A DNA stretch of 64,000 bases, from assembly GCA_038229295.1 (NCBI GenBank), contig JBBROO010000007.1, forward strand, positions 1 to 64,000, in the 5' to 3' direction. Shown in pieces: positions 8,746 to 18,133 of the stretch (its first letter is position 1; each line of letters opens with the position of its first letter). This DNA comes from JAJPGZ01 sp038229295. GTDB taxonomy: Bacteria > Verrucomicrobiota > Verrucomicrobiia > Chthoniobacterales > UBA10450. The position numbers were made by a program, and so were the translations under genes. The notes beneath the pieces were generated by a model. The model searched no databases. It was not told the DNA's origin and saw only the letters and a list, made by a program, of their open reading frames with translations.

Positions 8746-9686
8746 GGGCGGCGCAGACTGATTCCGACGCGGAATTGTTGGAGATCGCGCTCGCGTTTTA
8801 GCAAAAGCCGGTGCGCATTTTCCAATGAGACCTCCCGAAATTGGACGCTATCACCGGCGCGTAGTTGCGCCGCCACCGGAAGATCGACCGTAATCACGTG
8901 GGCAATTTTTGGATAACCGCCGACCGTTTGGCAATCTCCGAGCAACACGATCGGTTGCCCATTCGGCGGCACTTGAATCGTCCCGGGCGCGACCGCCTCC
9001 GATGTAAGATCGACATCGTCATCTCGCTGCAGCTTCGGTCCTTCCAGGCGCGCACCCATTCGATTTGAATCCGGTGTAACAGAAAACGTATCGCGCAAAA
9101 GCGCCGCCGGATTTTGAAAGAGTCCCCAAGCCGCGCCGCGAACAACGCGCAAGACTGGTTCGGCTTTCGCGGTCTGCGTCCACTCGGCCATAGCGCTCCA
9201 CGAGGAAATCTTTTCGTTGCTGGTGGAAGACGGCGCTGCTCGTAACGAGAGTTCATCGCCATCGCGTAAAGCCCGTCCATCGAGTCCCCCGAAGTTCGCG
9301 CGCAAGTCAGTGGAACGACTGCCAAGCACAAGTGGCACATCGACGCCACCGGAAATGGCCAGCCAAGATCGACATCCAACTTTGGGCTGACCGAAATTAA
9401 TTTCATCGCCTGCGCGCATCAGCACCGCATGACCCGCCGGAAGATCGACATCGAATTCCCCACCGCACCACGCGATGACGCGTTCATCTTGAAAACGAAT
9501 TCGACAACCGCCCATCGTGATTTCCAAACCGGCTGCGGCTTCGTCGTTGCCAACCAAAAGATTTCCCACGCGCAATGCGTGCACATCGAGCGCGCCGCCG
9601 AGGCTCACTCCAAACTGTCGCGAACCGATGCGGCCGAGATCCTGGATCGTGGTTTGAAATCCCGCTCGGACGACAGTCGCATTCAT
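8742..9686 (-). CDS. pxpC: 5-oxoprolinase subunit PxpC (KipA-like)
   Basis: The 314-residue protein starts MNATVVRAGFQTTIQDLGR, then QFGVSLGGALD, and continues with NLLVGNDEAAAGLEITMGG, the usual KipA/biotin-dependent carboxyltransferase-like opening. It later has GQPIVLLGDCQTVGGYPKIA, also conserved. It is the partner of PxpA and PxpB in 5-oxoprolinase. Three AAGATCGACA copies (9006, 9365, 9441) are in the gene. A 107-bp repeat element lies just upstream, separating it from pxpB. Confidence 0.9.
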   Translation of the reverse strand: MNATVVRAGFQTTIQDLGRIGSRQFGVSLGGALDVHALRVGNLLVGNDEAAAGLEITMGGCRIRFQDERVIAWCGGEFDVDLPAGHAVLMRAGDEINFGQPKVGCRSWLAISGGVDVPLVLGSRSTDLRANFGGLDGRALRDGDELSLRAAPSSTSNEKISSWSAMAEWTQTAKAEPVLRVVRGAAWGLFQNPAALLRDTFSVTPDSNRMGARLEGPKLQRDDDVDLTSEAVAPGTIQVPPNGQPIVLLGDCQTVGGYPKIAHVITVDLPVAAQLRAGDSVQFREVSLENAHRLLLKRERDLQQFRVGISLRRP

Positions 9687-9691
9687 TGCTG

Positions 9692-9798
9692 TGTCATCCT
9701 GAACGAAGTGAAGGATCTCGCGCAGTCTGTTTGGTCTTCACTGGCCCGAGAATACGCAAAGCTTCGATGTGAGGTCCCTCGCTCCGCTCGGGATGACA
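9692..9798. repeat. Interspersed 107-bp element with TGTCATCC/GGATGACA ends
   Basis: The element begins TGTCATCCTGAACGAAGTGA and ends CCGCTCGGGATGACA, with 8-bp inverted ends. It lies between pxpB and pxpC, so the operon must be transcribed through it. A second, diverged copy is at 28198-28314; both share GAGGTCCCTCG and CTCGGGATGACAG. I see no coding capacity in it. Confidence 0.75.
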
Positions 9799-9827
9799 GC
9801 AAAAAAAAGAACACCGCGCCGTACATC

Positions 9828-10541
9828 TTATTGTTTCTCCTTTTCGAAGTCGTCGCGTGTGATTTGATGAAAACGCACACGATCTCCGGCGCACAAAGTC
9901 GCGGGCGGGTTTTTGTTCGGATCGAAAAGTCGCAATGGGGTGCGACCAATCACATTCCATCCGCCGGGCGATGCGACCGGGTAGGCTCCGGTTTGATCTC
10001 CACCGATGGCGACGGAACCAACCGGAATTTCCGTGCGCGGAATCGCACGACGTGGCGTTGCTAATTTCTCGGGCAAACCGGTCAGGTAAGCAAAACCAGG
10101 AGTGAATCCAAGGAAGGCAACGCGATATTCGGCAGCGCAGTAAAGATCGACAACTTCATTTGCCGATAGCTGTGCACGCGCCGACACCTCGGCAAGATCG
10201 ACCGCGAACTCAGCGTCGAAACAAACAGGAACGTCGATCGAGCGCACTTCGACTTGGTCGCGGCGATGCCGCTGTGAAAGCGCGGCGCGAATCTTTTCGC
10301 CTAACGATCCCACAACACGTGCCGGTTCAATTTTACCAGCAATGACTTCAGGATCGTAAAAGAGCCCAATGGTTCCGTGCGCCGGCGCGAGCTCGATGAC
10401 ACCGGGAATCTGCGCGCGCTCGAGTGCGCGCATCGCGCTCAGCACATCCGCATTGTCACGGAAACGAATGATGAGTGCGGAATCGCCTAACGGCGTTATC
10501 TCGATCGAATCGGACGGCTTACCGCTTCGCGTGAGAGGCAT
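9828..10541 (-). CDS. pxpB: 5-oxoprolinase subunit PxpB (KipI-like)
   Basis: This protein of about 237 residues has EITPLGDSALIIRF at the N-terminus and EVVDLYCAAEYRVAFLGFTP, then GFAYLTGLPEKLATPRR, near the C-terminus, both KipI/PxpB hallmarks. It is a subunit of the ATP-dependent 5-oxoprolinase. The start is uncertain. I chose ATG 10541 (MPLTRSGK); a Met ten codons earlier is possible but overlaps the small membrane protein gene more deeply. It lies first in the minus-strand pxpB-pxpC-pxpA-permease set. Confidence 0.88.
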   Translation of the reverse strand: MPLTRSGKPSDSIEITPLGDSALIIRFRDNADVLSAMRALERAQIPGVIELAPAHGTIGLFYDPEVIAGKIEPARVVGSLGEKIRAALSQRHRRDQVEVRSIDVPVCFDAEFAVDLAEVSARAQLSANEVVDLYCAAEYRVAFLGFTPGFAYLTGLPEKLATPRRAIPRTEIPVGSVAIGGDQTGAYPVASPGGWNVIGRTPLRLFDPNKNPPATLCAGDRVRFHQITRDDFEKEKQ

Positions 10542-10764
10542 CGGGCGAGACGGCTTCCGCGACAGTTTCAACGTGCTCTTTTATTTCGGCGACCTTCGGA
10601 TGCACTTCCTTGATGAGATCGTGCTCGGCTTTCGAGAGTTGCTCAATGCGTTGAATCACTTCGTGCAACTCTTTCAACATCGCATCCTGCCGCGACGAAA
10701 TGCGATGCATCCACCAGAAGCAAACGATCCAACAGGCGCTACCGATCCAAGCGAGCACAAGCAT
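10519..10764 (-). CDS. Small membrane-anchored coiled-coil protein
   Basis: The 81-residue product from ATG 10764 has one hydrophobic helix (MLVLAWIGSACWIVCFWWMH) followed by a charged, heptad-like region (DAMLKELHEVIQRIEQLSKA and IKEVHPKVAEIKEHVETVAE). It looks like a single-pass inner-membrane protein with a cytoplasmic or periplasmic coiled coil. No family is recognised. A longer TTG start at 10800 is possible. Its end overlaps the pxpB start, so the two may be co-transcribed. It is divergent from the ABC importer gene at 10806. Confidence 0.55.
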   Translation of the reverse strand: MLVLAWIGSACWIVCFWWMHRISSRQDAMLKELHEVIQRIEQLSKAEHDLIKEVHPKVAEIKEHVETVAEAVSPDASHAKR

Positions 10765-10805
10765 GTCCAAAGCTATATCGCATCTGCTGCCTTTAGACAA
10801 AAACC

Positions 10806-13289
10806 TTGCGCCACGTGCGAAAGCCCGCGCAAGATCGACAACGCAATTTGAGAGCCTGGAAATTTCTCGCGTTGGCGGTGGCGCTCGGCGTCGCGCTTTG
10901 GTTTCTTTCGCCCAATCGCGCTATCGCCCCTAACGAACCCGGTGTGGTCGAGATTTCGTATCTTGGGCAGAGCGGCGTCGAAGCGGCGGCGGTGGCGGAC
11001 GCATTTCGCGTTTTCGAATCGGAAAGTCGCGCGGCGCACGCGCGCGACCCGTCGCATCCGATTTATCGCATCGTCACCGGACAAAACGCGTCGCGCGACC
11101 AAACGGCGGATCCGACGCGATTTCTGGTCAGCGTTGCCGGCGGGATGCCGCCGGATCTAATTCGGTTCGATCGCTACGCCATCAGCGAATGGGCGGCGCG
11201 CGGCGCGTTTACGAAACTGGATGATTTTATTGCGCGCGACGCCACTCGCATCACCGACGACGCGATTCGCGCGGAAAATTACTACCGCTCGTGCTGGGAA
11301 GAAGTGGTCTACGAGAACCCGATCACGCGCGATCGCGGCATCTTCGCGGTGCCGGCCGACGTGGACGATCGCGCATTGTTTTACAACAAGGATCTGTTGA
11401 AGCGCGGGGAATATGTCGATCTTAACGGAGAAGCGCGCCCGCCGAAAAATTGGGACGAGCTCGGCGAAATGGCGGTGAAGTTAACGGAGCACGATGCGCG
11501 CGGTCGCATCACGCGACTTGGCTTCGCGCCGAACTTCGGAAACGCCTGGCTTTACCTTTACAGCTGGATGAACGGCGGCCAGTTCATGAGCGCGGACCGG
11601 CGGCGTTGCACGCTGAGTTCGCCGCCGGTGGTGCAGGCGCTGGAATGGATGACGCGGGTTTATGATTCGTTAGGTGGCGCGGAAAAAGTTTCGGTGTTTG
11701 AAAGCAGCAAACAACCGGGAGAACTGGATCCGTTTGTGCAAGGCAGAGTGGCAATGAAGATCGACGGCTACTGGAGTTTTCCCGAGAGTCTGGCGCAGTT
11801 CGGGCGCGATCTAAATTACGGCGTGGCCGTGCCGCCGCTGCCGGCAAGCGAGATTGCGAAAGGCCGCGCCGGATTCAGTTGGGTGAGCGGCTGGTGTTTC
11901 GCCATTCCGTCCACGGCGCACAACAAAGAAGGCGCGTGGGAACTTCTGCGTTTTCTTTGCAGCCAGCGCGCCATCGAAATCATCGGCGACAGCGAACGCG
12001 CGCGACTGGAAAGCATTGGGCGCGTTTATGTGCCGACGCAAAATTCGAACCGGCGCATTAACGAATGGCTCTTCGAACATTACATCGCGAGCAATCCGGC
12101 CATTCAACCGAAGGTGCGCGATGGCGCAAAATTGTTGAACGACTTGCTGGAGAATTCGCCCATCCGTCCGGTCACACCTGTCGGTCAGCTTCTCTTCAAC
12201 GAACAACGGCGCGCGACCGAGAACGCGACCTTTCACAAAATGTCTGCGCGCGCTGCGCTCGAACGCAGCGAACAAGTGGTGCAGAAGCAACTGGACCGCG
12301 TGTTGCGTCCGCCGCGCGGACCGCTCGTGCCGTGGAAATACTTCTTGTCGATCTACCTGGGGCTTCTTGTCGTCGCCTGCCTGTCGATCTTAGCCTGGGG
12401 AAAAAGGCGACGAACCCTGAGCCAGCGTTGGCAATGGAGCGGCGGCTGGATCGCAGCGTCGCCGTGGATCATCGGCTTCATCATTTTTACCGGCGGCCCG
12501 ATTCTTTTCTCGATCGTCATCAGTTTTTGCGATTACGACGTTTTGAATCCCGCGCGATTCGTCGGCTTCGCCAATTATCGATGGATGTTCACCGAAGACG
12601 CGCTTTTTTGGAAATCGATCGCAAACACGGCGTTCATGATGATCGGGATTCCGTTAGGCATGGCGTTGAGTCTCGCCATTGCGCTTCTGCTCAATCTGGA
12701 AGTGCGCGCCGTGCCAGTGTGGCGGACATTTTTCTTTCTGCCGTCGATCGTTCCGGCGGTGGCGTCGAGCATTCTCTGGATTTGGATTTTCAATCCGAAC
12801 GTCGGTTTGCTGAATAGCGTGCTCGCCGCATTCGGAATTCACGGGCCTAACTGGCTACAAGATGAACACACGAGCAAACCGGCGCTGATTTTGATGGGAC
12901 TGTGGAGCGCCGGCGGCGGAATGATCATCTGGCTGGCTGGGCTGAAAGGAATCAGCGCCAGTTATTATGAAGCGGCCGCACTCGACGGCGCGGGGACGTG
13001 GCAACAATTTCGCCACATCACGCTGCCGCTGCTGACGCCGTATATTTTTTTCAATCTCATCATCGGCCTCATCGCCACGCTGCAAATTTTCACGCAAGCC
13101 TTCATCGTGACGCAGGGCGGGCCGGTCGATTCGACCTTGTTTTACGCGTATCACCTCTTCAATAGCGCGTTTCGATTCCTGCAAATGGGATACGCGGCCG
13201 CGCTGGGCTGGATTCTTTTTCTGGCGGTGTTCGCGCTGACACTGCTGCAACTGCGCTTGTCGAAACGCTGGGTGCACTACGAGGAGTAA
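10806..13289 (+). CDS. Fusion of extracellular solute-binding domain and MalF-like ABC permease
   Basis: The 827-residue protein has an N-terminal membrane anchor (residues about 18-36). A sugar-type solute-binding domain follows to about residue 480 (GGMPPDLIRFDRYAISEWA, then DVDDRALFYNKDLLKRGEY). After a helix near 510 comes a MalF-type permease domain (AASPWIIGFIIFTGGPILFS) with the EAA loop YYEAAALDGAGTWQQFRHIT. Normally binding protein and permease are separate chains, so this is an unusual fusion that tethers the receptor. The likely role is carbohydrate import. The second permease is encoded two bases downstream; no ATPase gene is nearby. The start is TTG 10806 or GTG 10815. The repeat at 10831 encodes Gln-Asp-Arg near the N-terminus. 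Confidence 0.85.
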   Translation: MRHVRKPAQDRQRNLRAWKFLALAVALGVALWFLSPNRAIAPNEPGVVEISYLGQSGVEAAAVADAFRVFESESRAAHARDPSHPIYRIVTGQNASRDQTADPTRFLVSVAGGMPPDLIRFDRYAISEWAARGAFTKLDDFIARDATRITDDAIRAENYYRSCWEEVVYENPITRDRGIFAVPADVDDRALFYNKDLLKRGEYVDLNGEARPPKNWDELGEMAVKLTEHDARGRITRLGFAPNFGNAWLYLYSWMNGGQFMSADRRRCTLSSPPVVQALEWMTRVYDSLGGAEKVSVFESSKQPGELDPFVQGRVAMKIDGYWSFPESLAQFGRDLNYGVAVPPLPASEIAKGRAGFSWVSGWCFAIPSTAHNKEGAWELLRFLCSQRAIEIIGDSERARLESIGRVYVPTQNSNRRINEWLFEHYIASNPAIQPKVRDGAKLLNDLLENSPIRPVTPVGQLLFNEQRRATENATFHKMSARAALERSEQVVQKQLDRVLRPPRGPLVPWKYFLSIYLGLLVVACLSILAWGKRRRTLSQRWQWSGGWIAASPWIIGFIIFTGGPILFSIVISFCDYDVLNPARFVGFANYRWMFTEDALFWKSIANTAFMMIGIPLGMALSLAIALLLNLEVRAVPVWRTFFFLPSIVPAVASSILWIWIFNPNVGLLNSVLAAFGIHGPNWLQDEHTSKPALILMGLWSAGGGMIIWLAGLKGISASYYEAAALDGAGTWQQFRHITLPLLTPYIFFNLIIGLIATLQIFTQAFIVTQGGPVDSTLFYAYHLFNSAFRFLQMGYAAALGWILFLAVFALTLLQLRLSKRWVHYEE

Positions 13290-13290
13290 G

Positions 13291-14919
13291 ATGAAGCGTT
13301 TGCTGATTTACCTTGTCCTAATCGGCGGCTCGTTAGTCTTCACCTGGCCATTCATCTGGATGATTTCCACTTCGGCTAAACTCGAGCGCGAGCTGTTTGC
13401 CGAACATCCCCACATCCTGCCGCAAGCACCGCGGCCACAGTTGCGTTCGCCCTACATCGACAATCGCCTCTTCGCGGATGTGAGCGGGCCGCGCCTGAAC
13501 GAATCACTGAGCATCATCGAGACGCAGTTAAGATCGACAAGTTATGTCTGGCCGAAGGATGTGGACGTCGATGCGATGCGCCAAGAAATGGCGCGCGGAA
13601 TTTATGCGCGGCTGCTCACGACGATTCCGGGCGAAACGTGGAAGAAATCGAGTGAAGAATTCCAGACTGATATTGTCGCCGCCATTTCGCCAGACTTGAT
13701 TGTCGATCTTGCAGAGAAATTGCGGCGCTCGTTTTGCCTCGGACGATTGCGCGTTCGATCGTACGACTTGGAGGAAAATCAATTCGATCCTGCCTGGCAA
13801 ATCGGCGGGGCAGCCAGTGCGCAACTAACGCCGGTTAGATCGACATCGGAATCGTATTCGGAACTGCATTACGATTTTTCGCGCGGCGATGTGGCCACCC
13901 TCAGCCAAACATTCACAACCACTTTCCCGATCGCGCGTCTGCATCGCATTCAATTGTATCTGCGCAACGACGATGCCTGGCACGCCATCAACCTCGTCGT
14001 GGAAAAAGGTGGCGCGAAGTTTCGCGCGGAACGCGCGAGCGACGATGCGGATTTCAATTGGATGGTCGATACCTGGCAGGAGCGCGGGCCGGACGATCGC
14101 CCGGATAAAATCCGGACGTGGACATTGCTGCGCAAGATCGACAACGGCCGGCAGTTCGTAAGCGGGCCTAACGAAATCAAGATCACGCTGGAAATTTCGC
14201 GGCGAAATCTTCTGCAAGCGTGGTGCGCGAAGATTCTGCGCAACTATCGCCTGACGCTCGATTACATTCCATTCTGGCGTTATGTCGCGACCAGTTTGTT
14301 TCTCGTTATCCTGAATCTTGTCGGGACGCTGTTGAGCTGCTCGTTAGTCGCTTACGCTTTCGCGCGATTGCAGTGGCCGGGACGAACGATCTGTTTCGCG
14401 CTTTTGCTCGCCACGATGATGATTCCGCCGCAAGTGACGATGATCCCGCAGTTTTTGATTTTCCAAAAGCTCGGTTGGTACAACACTTTGCAGCCGCTCT
14501 GGGTGATGAGCTTTTTCGCAAACGCGTTTAGCGTTTTTATCCTGCATCAATTTCTCAAAGGCGTTCCGCGCGATCTCGAAGACGCGGCCCGGCTCGACGG
14601 CTGCGGGTTCCTGCGTATTTACTGGCACATTATGCTGCCGCTGGTGAAACCGACGCTGGCGGTGATCGCGATCTTCACGTTTCTCGCGACTTGGAACGAG
14701 TTCATGACGCCGCTGATTTATCTGAGCGATCAACGTCTTTATCCGCTCTCGTTCGGACTCTACGCATTCCAAATTCAATCGCTGCAGCCGGGCACGAGCG
14801 CGGGCATCGGCATGCTCATGGCCGGGTCGTTGCTGATGACGCTGCCGGTAATCGCAATTTTCTTTTTCGCGCAACGCTACTTTCTGCAAGGGGTAACGCT
14901 GACCGGATTGAAAGGGTAA
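13291..14919 (+). CDS. MalG-like ABC permease with a large periplasmic insert
   Basis: The 542-residue protein opens MKRLLIYLVLIGGSLVFTWP, the usual first helix of MalG-type permeases. About 260 polar residues (roughly 30-320) then separate it from the next helix (RYVATSLFLVILNLVGTLLS). The permease domain keeps the EAA loop (LEDAARLDGCGFLRIYWHIM) and the C-terminal end FAQRYFLQGVTLTGLKG. Ordinary MalG proteins are about 280-300 residues, so the inserted periplasmic domain is the oddity; its fold is not recognised. It pairs with the fused binding-protein/permease just upstream, and both probably use an ATPase encoded elsewhere. Confidence 0.85.
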   Translation: MKRLLIYLVLIGGSLVFTWPFIWMISTSAKLERELFAEHPHILPQAPRPQLRSPYIDNRLFADVSGPRLNESLSIIETQLRSTSYVWPKDVDVDAMRQEMARGIYARLLTTIPGETWKKSSEEFQTDIVAAISPDLIVDLAEKLRRSFCLGRLRVRSYDLEENQFDPAWQIGGAASAQLTPVRSTSESYSELHYDFSRGDVATLSQTFTTTFPIARLHRIQLYLRNDDAWHAINLVVEKGGAKFRAERASDDADFNWMVDTWQERGPDDRPDKIRTWTLLRKIDNGRQFVSGPNEIKITLEISRRNLLQAWCAKILRNYRLTLDYIPFWRYVATSLFLVILNLVGTLLSCSLVAYAFARLQWPGRTICFALLLATMMIPPQVTMIPQFLIFQKLGWYNTLQPLWVMSFFANAFSVFILHQFLKGVPRDLEDAARLDGCGFLRIYWHIMLPLVKPTLAVIAIFTFLATWNEFMTPLIYLSDQRLYPLSFGLYAFQIQSLQPGTSAGIGMLMAGSLLMTLPVIAIFFFAQRYFLQGVTLTGLKG

Positions 14920-14939
14920 CCAGCTCCCGGGCACTCTCG

Positions 14940-15521
14940 TTAGGGCACCTTTGCCGCTTCGATGTCGATCTTGACAGTAACGTCCTGGGCAATTCCCGAC
15001 ATCGCTTCGGCGGTCGAGCCGAACATCAAATTAAAGTCACGTCGCTTTAACGGATCGGTGGTGACTTCCCAACGCGAGCGCTGGCCTTCGACCGGACTCG
15101 TTAGTTTGACGCGCAAGACGATGGGCCGAGTCACGCCATGCATGGTGAAATCGCCGCTGATGTCGCCACTCTGCGCTCCCGTTTGTTTGATGCTGCGGCT
15201 CCGAAATGTGATTTCGGGATACTTGGCGACATCGAAAAATTCGGCGCTGCGCAAATGGTCGTCGCGTTTGCGAATTCCCGTGTCGATGCTCTCCACGCGA
15301 ATTTTCGCGGAGACGGAAGATTTTTCCGGATGGTCGCGATCGACTTCGATGATGCCGGAGAATTCTTTGAACTTGCCGTTTGTGACACTAACGAATTGAT
15401 GAACCTTGAAAGCGATGACGGAATGCGCGTTGTCGATCTTATAAGTTTCGCCGGCGACCATCGGCGGAACCGCCAAAGACAATAAGGCGATGAAAAGGAG
15501 AAGTCGTGAGGTGGAGTTCAT
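14940..15521 (-). CDS. YceI-family lipid-binding periplasmic protein
   Basis: The 193-residue protein has signal peptide MNSTSRLLLFIALLSLAVPP. The YceI pattern follows: ETYKIDNAHSVIAFKVHQF, then DTGIRKRDDHLRSAEFFDVA, KYPEITFRS and GDFTMHGVTRPI. The family forms a small beta-barrel that binds polyisoprenoid or other amphiphilic molecules. The stop codon TAA is part of a CCTAACGA repeat (14937-14944). The start overlaps the recO stop by one base (TAATG), so both are in one operon. Two AAGATCGACA copies lie in the gene; the one at 15431 gives Lys-Ile-Asp. Confidence 0.92.
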   Translation of the reverse strand: MNSTSRLLLFIALLSLAVPPMVAGETYKIDNAHSVIAFKVHQFVSVTNGKFKEFSGIIEVDRDHPEKSSVSAKIRVESIDTGIRKRDDHLRSAEFFDVAKYPEITFRSRSIKQTGAQSGDISGDFTMHGVTRPIVLRVKLTSPVEGQRSRWEVTTDPLKRRDFNLMFGSTAEAMSGIAQDVTVKIDIEAAKVP

Positions 15522-16060
15522 TAAAGCAATGTTTTCAACAGGGGCGCGCGCGATAACGGTAACTTTCCGAACAAATTTCCGAGCGCAAATGCCGGATCGC
15601 TATTGTCGATCTTGCGGCCCTGCACCCCGGCGATGCGCGCAAGCTCGGTCTCGAAATGAGTGACCGCGCGCAAATTCGGATTGTTCCCGTCCAGGTAAGT
15701 GAAAGCGCGGCGGAGTAACGCGAATAGCTCCGGTTCGTGGTGGTCGCGCTCGGTGCAAAGCTCGATCAGTTCGACGAAATAAGCGGCGGTCTGGGTGCGC
15801 GCATATGTCCGCCGGATTCCGGCAAAGGGACTTCTGAGCGCGACTTCAGTGAGCGTGTGGAGATTCGATTTTCGACTGGGCGCGATTTGAATTTCGGTTT
15901 CGAAAAACAAATCCAGTTTGCCGGCGAACGTGCTTTTGCTGCGACGCGCGCCTTTGGCGATGGTTTGAATGCAACCGAGCGATTCAGTGCACCAGGAGAT
16001 AATCAGACTGGTGTCGCTGAATTTCCGTTTGCGCAACAGAATGGCGGCGGTCGTTTGCAA
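15521..16060 (-). CDS. recO: DNA repair protein RecO, short form
   Basis: The 179-residue protein has the RecO N-terminal OB-fold pattern (TAAILLRKRKFSDTSLIISW, then IQTIAKGARRSKSTFAGKLD) and helical part (AAYFVELIELCTERDHHEPE). RecO helps load RecA onto SSB-covered DNA with RecF and RecR. The usual length is about 230-250 residues with a C-terminal zinc finger. Here the chain ends at LSRAPLLKTLL and no zinc-binding cysteines are seen, so it is a short variant or has lost its tail. yceI follows directly. Confidence 0.85.
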   Translation of the reverse strand: MQTTAAILLRKRKFSDTSLIISWCTESLGCIQTIAKGARRSKSTFAGKLDLFFETEIQIAPSRKSNLHTLTEVALRSPFAGIRRTYARTQTAAYFVELIELCTERDHHEPELFALLRRAFTYLDGNNPNLRAVTHFETELARIAGVQGRKIDNSDPAFALGNLFGKLPLSRAPLLKTLL

Positions 16061-16135
16061 CCGACCACTTTATCACGTCGCGCTGAATCTCTCCTGCCAG
16101 ATGTCGATCTAACAGAAAGGTCTGGCCGCTTTCGC

Positions 16136-18070
16136 CTAACGAGAATGCACGTTCCCGAGAAGGAAGTTGACGCGGAATGTGACCTGATCGCCTTCGAGAC
16201 TGGCGTTGGTGGCAGCGGACGTAATCGGCCCGCGCGACCCGATGTGAAAGCTACTATCTCCAAAATCATTGTGGCGATATTCCAGTCCCAGACTAACGAT
16301 CTGATTCATGGCCCACTCGGCACCTCCGCCGGCGGTCCAACCGACCAATACATCATCGCTCTGCGACCGGCTCAGGTTCGAAGTTGAACCGACAAAGCGA
16401 CCGATGACTTGTGCCTGAGCGACTTCGGTAGCGCTAATGGCGTTCGCCACAAAGAAATCGGTGTTGGCACTGTCACGCGAAAAGACAGAGACATCGGCGA
16501 AGGCCACGCCACCGGTAAGGTAGAGCAGCAAGCGGCCATCAGCCCAACCGAGCCGGCCCCGACCGGAACCGGTCCAGTTAACCGTGGCGTCGCGCCTCGT
16601 GGTAAGGGTGGATTCCGCGGAGAACCCGCCGGAAAAGAAGTTAGTGCCTTGGGTACTGGAGAATTCAGCGGTGCGGCTCGACGTAGAAGTCCCACCGAGG
16701 TCTCCCTCAATGCCGATAAGGAAATGGCCGAATTGTTGGTTATAGCCGAGCTGCCCTCCCCCGGTCACGGAATCGGAAGAGCCACCGTCTTGTCCTGGTG
16801 TGGTAAACGTCAAAACCGACGGGCCTCTTGCTACTCTCGCGGGGCTATCGCTAACGAACTGCGTTAAGATACCAGACTGGGCCAATTGCTGGGCAACATC
16901 GACATCGCTATTAAAACGGTCGAAGTCGAAATTATTCCACATGCCGCCGACGTTGGCGCCGAAATAGAAACCGGTCCACGTGAACGGCTCTTCCGGCGGC
17001 GCCACGGCAATGTTCTTGTCCTTAGCGGATAATTTTTCGGCGCGCGTATAGCCGATGGCGATATTTTCGTTGTTGGCGGTAGTGCTGGCGTAATGTTCGC
17101 GGCCGAAGAGATGACAAAGGAGAACGTTCATCCGGAACGTGACCTGATCACTGTCCAGACTCACGTTTGTCGATCCTGGAAAAATCGGTCCGCCGTGTGG
17201 GGAAAAATGAAACGTGGTGTCGCCGAAATCCGAGTGCCGATATTCGAGAGCTAAACTGACTGTGTCCGATACCGCAATCTCGGCACCGGCGCCGGCGGTC
17301 CACCCGAAGAGGACATCGTCATCGCGCGAACTATTGGTGGCCGTATCCGAGCCGAGGAATGGCGTAAAAGGTTGCTGTTGAGATACGGCTACTTCAGGAA
17401 GGCGGAAAAATTCTGTGCGCGCGCTGTCGTTGGCCCAGGCGGTTACACCGCCCCAGGTGGCGCCACCGGTGGCGTAAAAAAGGAAGCGATTCCAAGCCCA
17501 GCCAAGACGAAGCCGCGCTGAAGAAGTCCAATCTAACTGGGTCAGGCGCGAAACAGTTACGTCCGTGTTCCCGAGAATAGAACTGTTACCCAGAAAATCT
17601 GAATCTGAGTCTTTGAACTTCGCCGCACCGCGACTGGAGGTGCGATCGAAATCCCCTTCCACTCCGAACACGAGATGACCCCATTGTTTGTTGAAACCGA
17701 TTTGGCCGCCCCCGATCGGTGCGCCCCGCCTTTCGGCATGGTGCAATGGAGGATGAAAATCGGCGAGCCCTTCGAACCCGCCGTCAGATTCCGGGACAGG
17801 TGTGATGGAATCGGTGCCGCTGGATCCTTCGAACTGCTGGATCAAATTCACGGTATCGGTGAACTCACCGAATTCGTAGTTGCTTAAGATCCCGCCGATA
17901 TTGCCGCCCATATAAAAGCCACTCCAATCGAAGGACTCAGCCGGAGCGACCGCGACATTTTTTTCCATTCGTTCAGTCCCGGCGGTGGCCGTGGCCAAAC
18001 TGGTGATGACGATGGCGGCGACGCTGATTGCGGCGCACAGCGAAAATATAAATCGGTTAAGGCATTTCAT
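16136..18070 (-). CDS. Outer-membrane protein with two tandem beta-barrel domains (copy 1)
   Basis: The 644-residue protein has a signal peptide (MKCLNRFIFSLCAAISVAAI). Two homologous opacity/OmpW-like barrel domains follow. Each begins with a short lead (KNVAVAPAESFDWSGFYMGG and KNIAVAPPEEPFTWTGFYFG) and ends with SDQVTFRMNVLL or GDQVTFRVNFLL after EYRHSDFGD or EYRHNDFGD. Porin-like surface proteins of this type normally hold one barrel. The stop codon TAG lies in a TCGTTAGG repeat (16135-16142). The gene lies downstream of a paralogue with the same double layout, across an intrinsic terminator. No AAGATCGACA copy is present. The start at 18070 was chosen by the signal peptide. Confidence 0.85.
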   Translation of the reverse strand: MKCLNRFIFSLCAAISVAAIVITSLATATAGTERMEKNVAVAPAESFDWSGFYMGGNIGGILSNYEFGEFTDTVNLIQQFEGSSGTDSITPVPESDGGFEGLADFHPPLHHAERRGAPIGGGQIGFNKQWGHLVFGVEGDFDRTSSRGAAKFKDSDSDFLGNSSILGNTDVTVSRLTQLDWTSSARLRLGWAWNRFLFYATGGATWGGVTAWANDSARTEFFRLPEVAVSQQQPFTPFLGSDTATNSSRDDDVLFGWTAGAGAEIAVSDTVSLALEYRHSDFGDTTFHFSPHGGPIFPGSTNVSLDSDQVTFRMNVLLCHLFGREHYASTTANNENIAIGYTRAEKLSAKDKNIAVAPPEEPFTWTGFYFGANVGGMWNNFDFDRFNSDVDVAQQLAQSGILTQFVSDSPARVARGPSVLTFTTPGQDGGSSDSVTGGGQLGYNQQFGHFLIGIEGDLGGTSTSSRTAEFSSTQGTNFFSGGFSAESTLTTRRDATVNWTGSGRGRLGWADGRLLLYLTGGVAFADVSVFSRDSANTDFFVANAISATEVAQAQVIGRFVGSTSNLSRSQSDDVLVGWTAGGGAEWAMNQIVSLGLEYRHNDFGDSSFHIGSRGPITSAATNASLEGDQVTFRVNFLLGNVHSR

Positions 18071-18133
18071 AGCGGGACAGGCTTTGCCAGAAAATCCGAA
18101 GGCCGCCAAGCATTAAATTTAGACGTACGCAAA

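Noticed and set aside
14935..14950. Terminator between the MalG-like gene and yceI
   Set aside because: The gap is only 20 bases and holds a CCTAACGA copy but no stem-loop.
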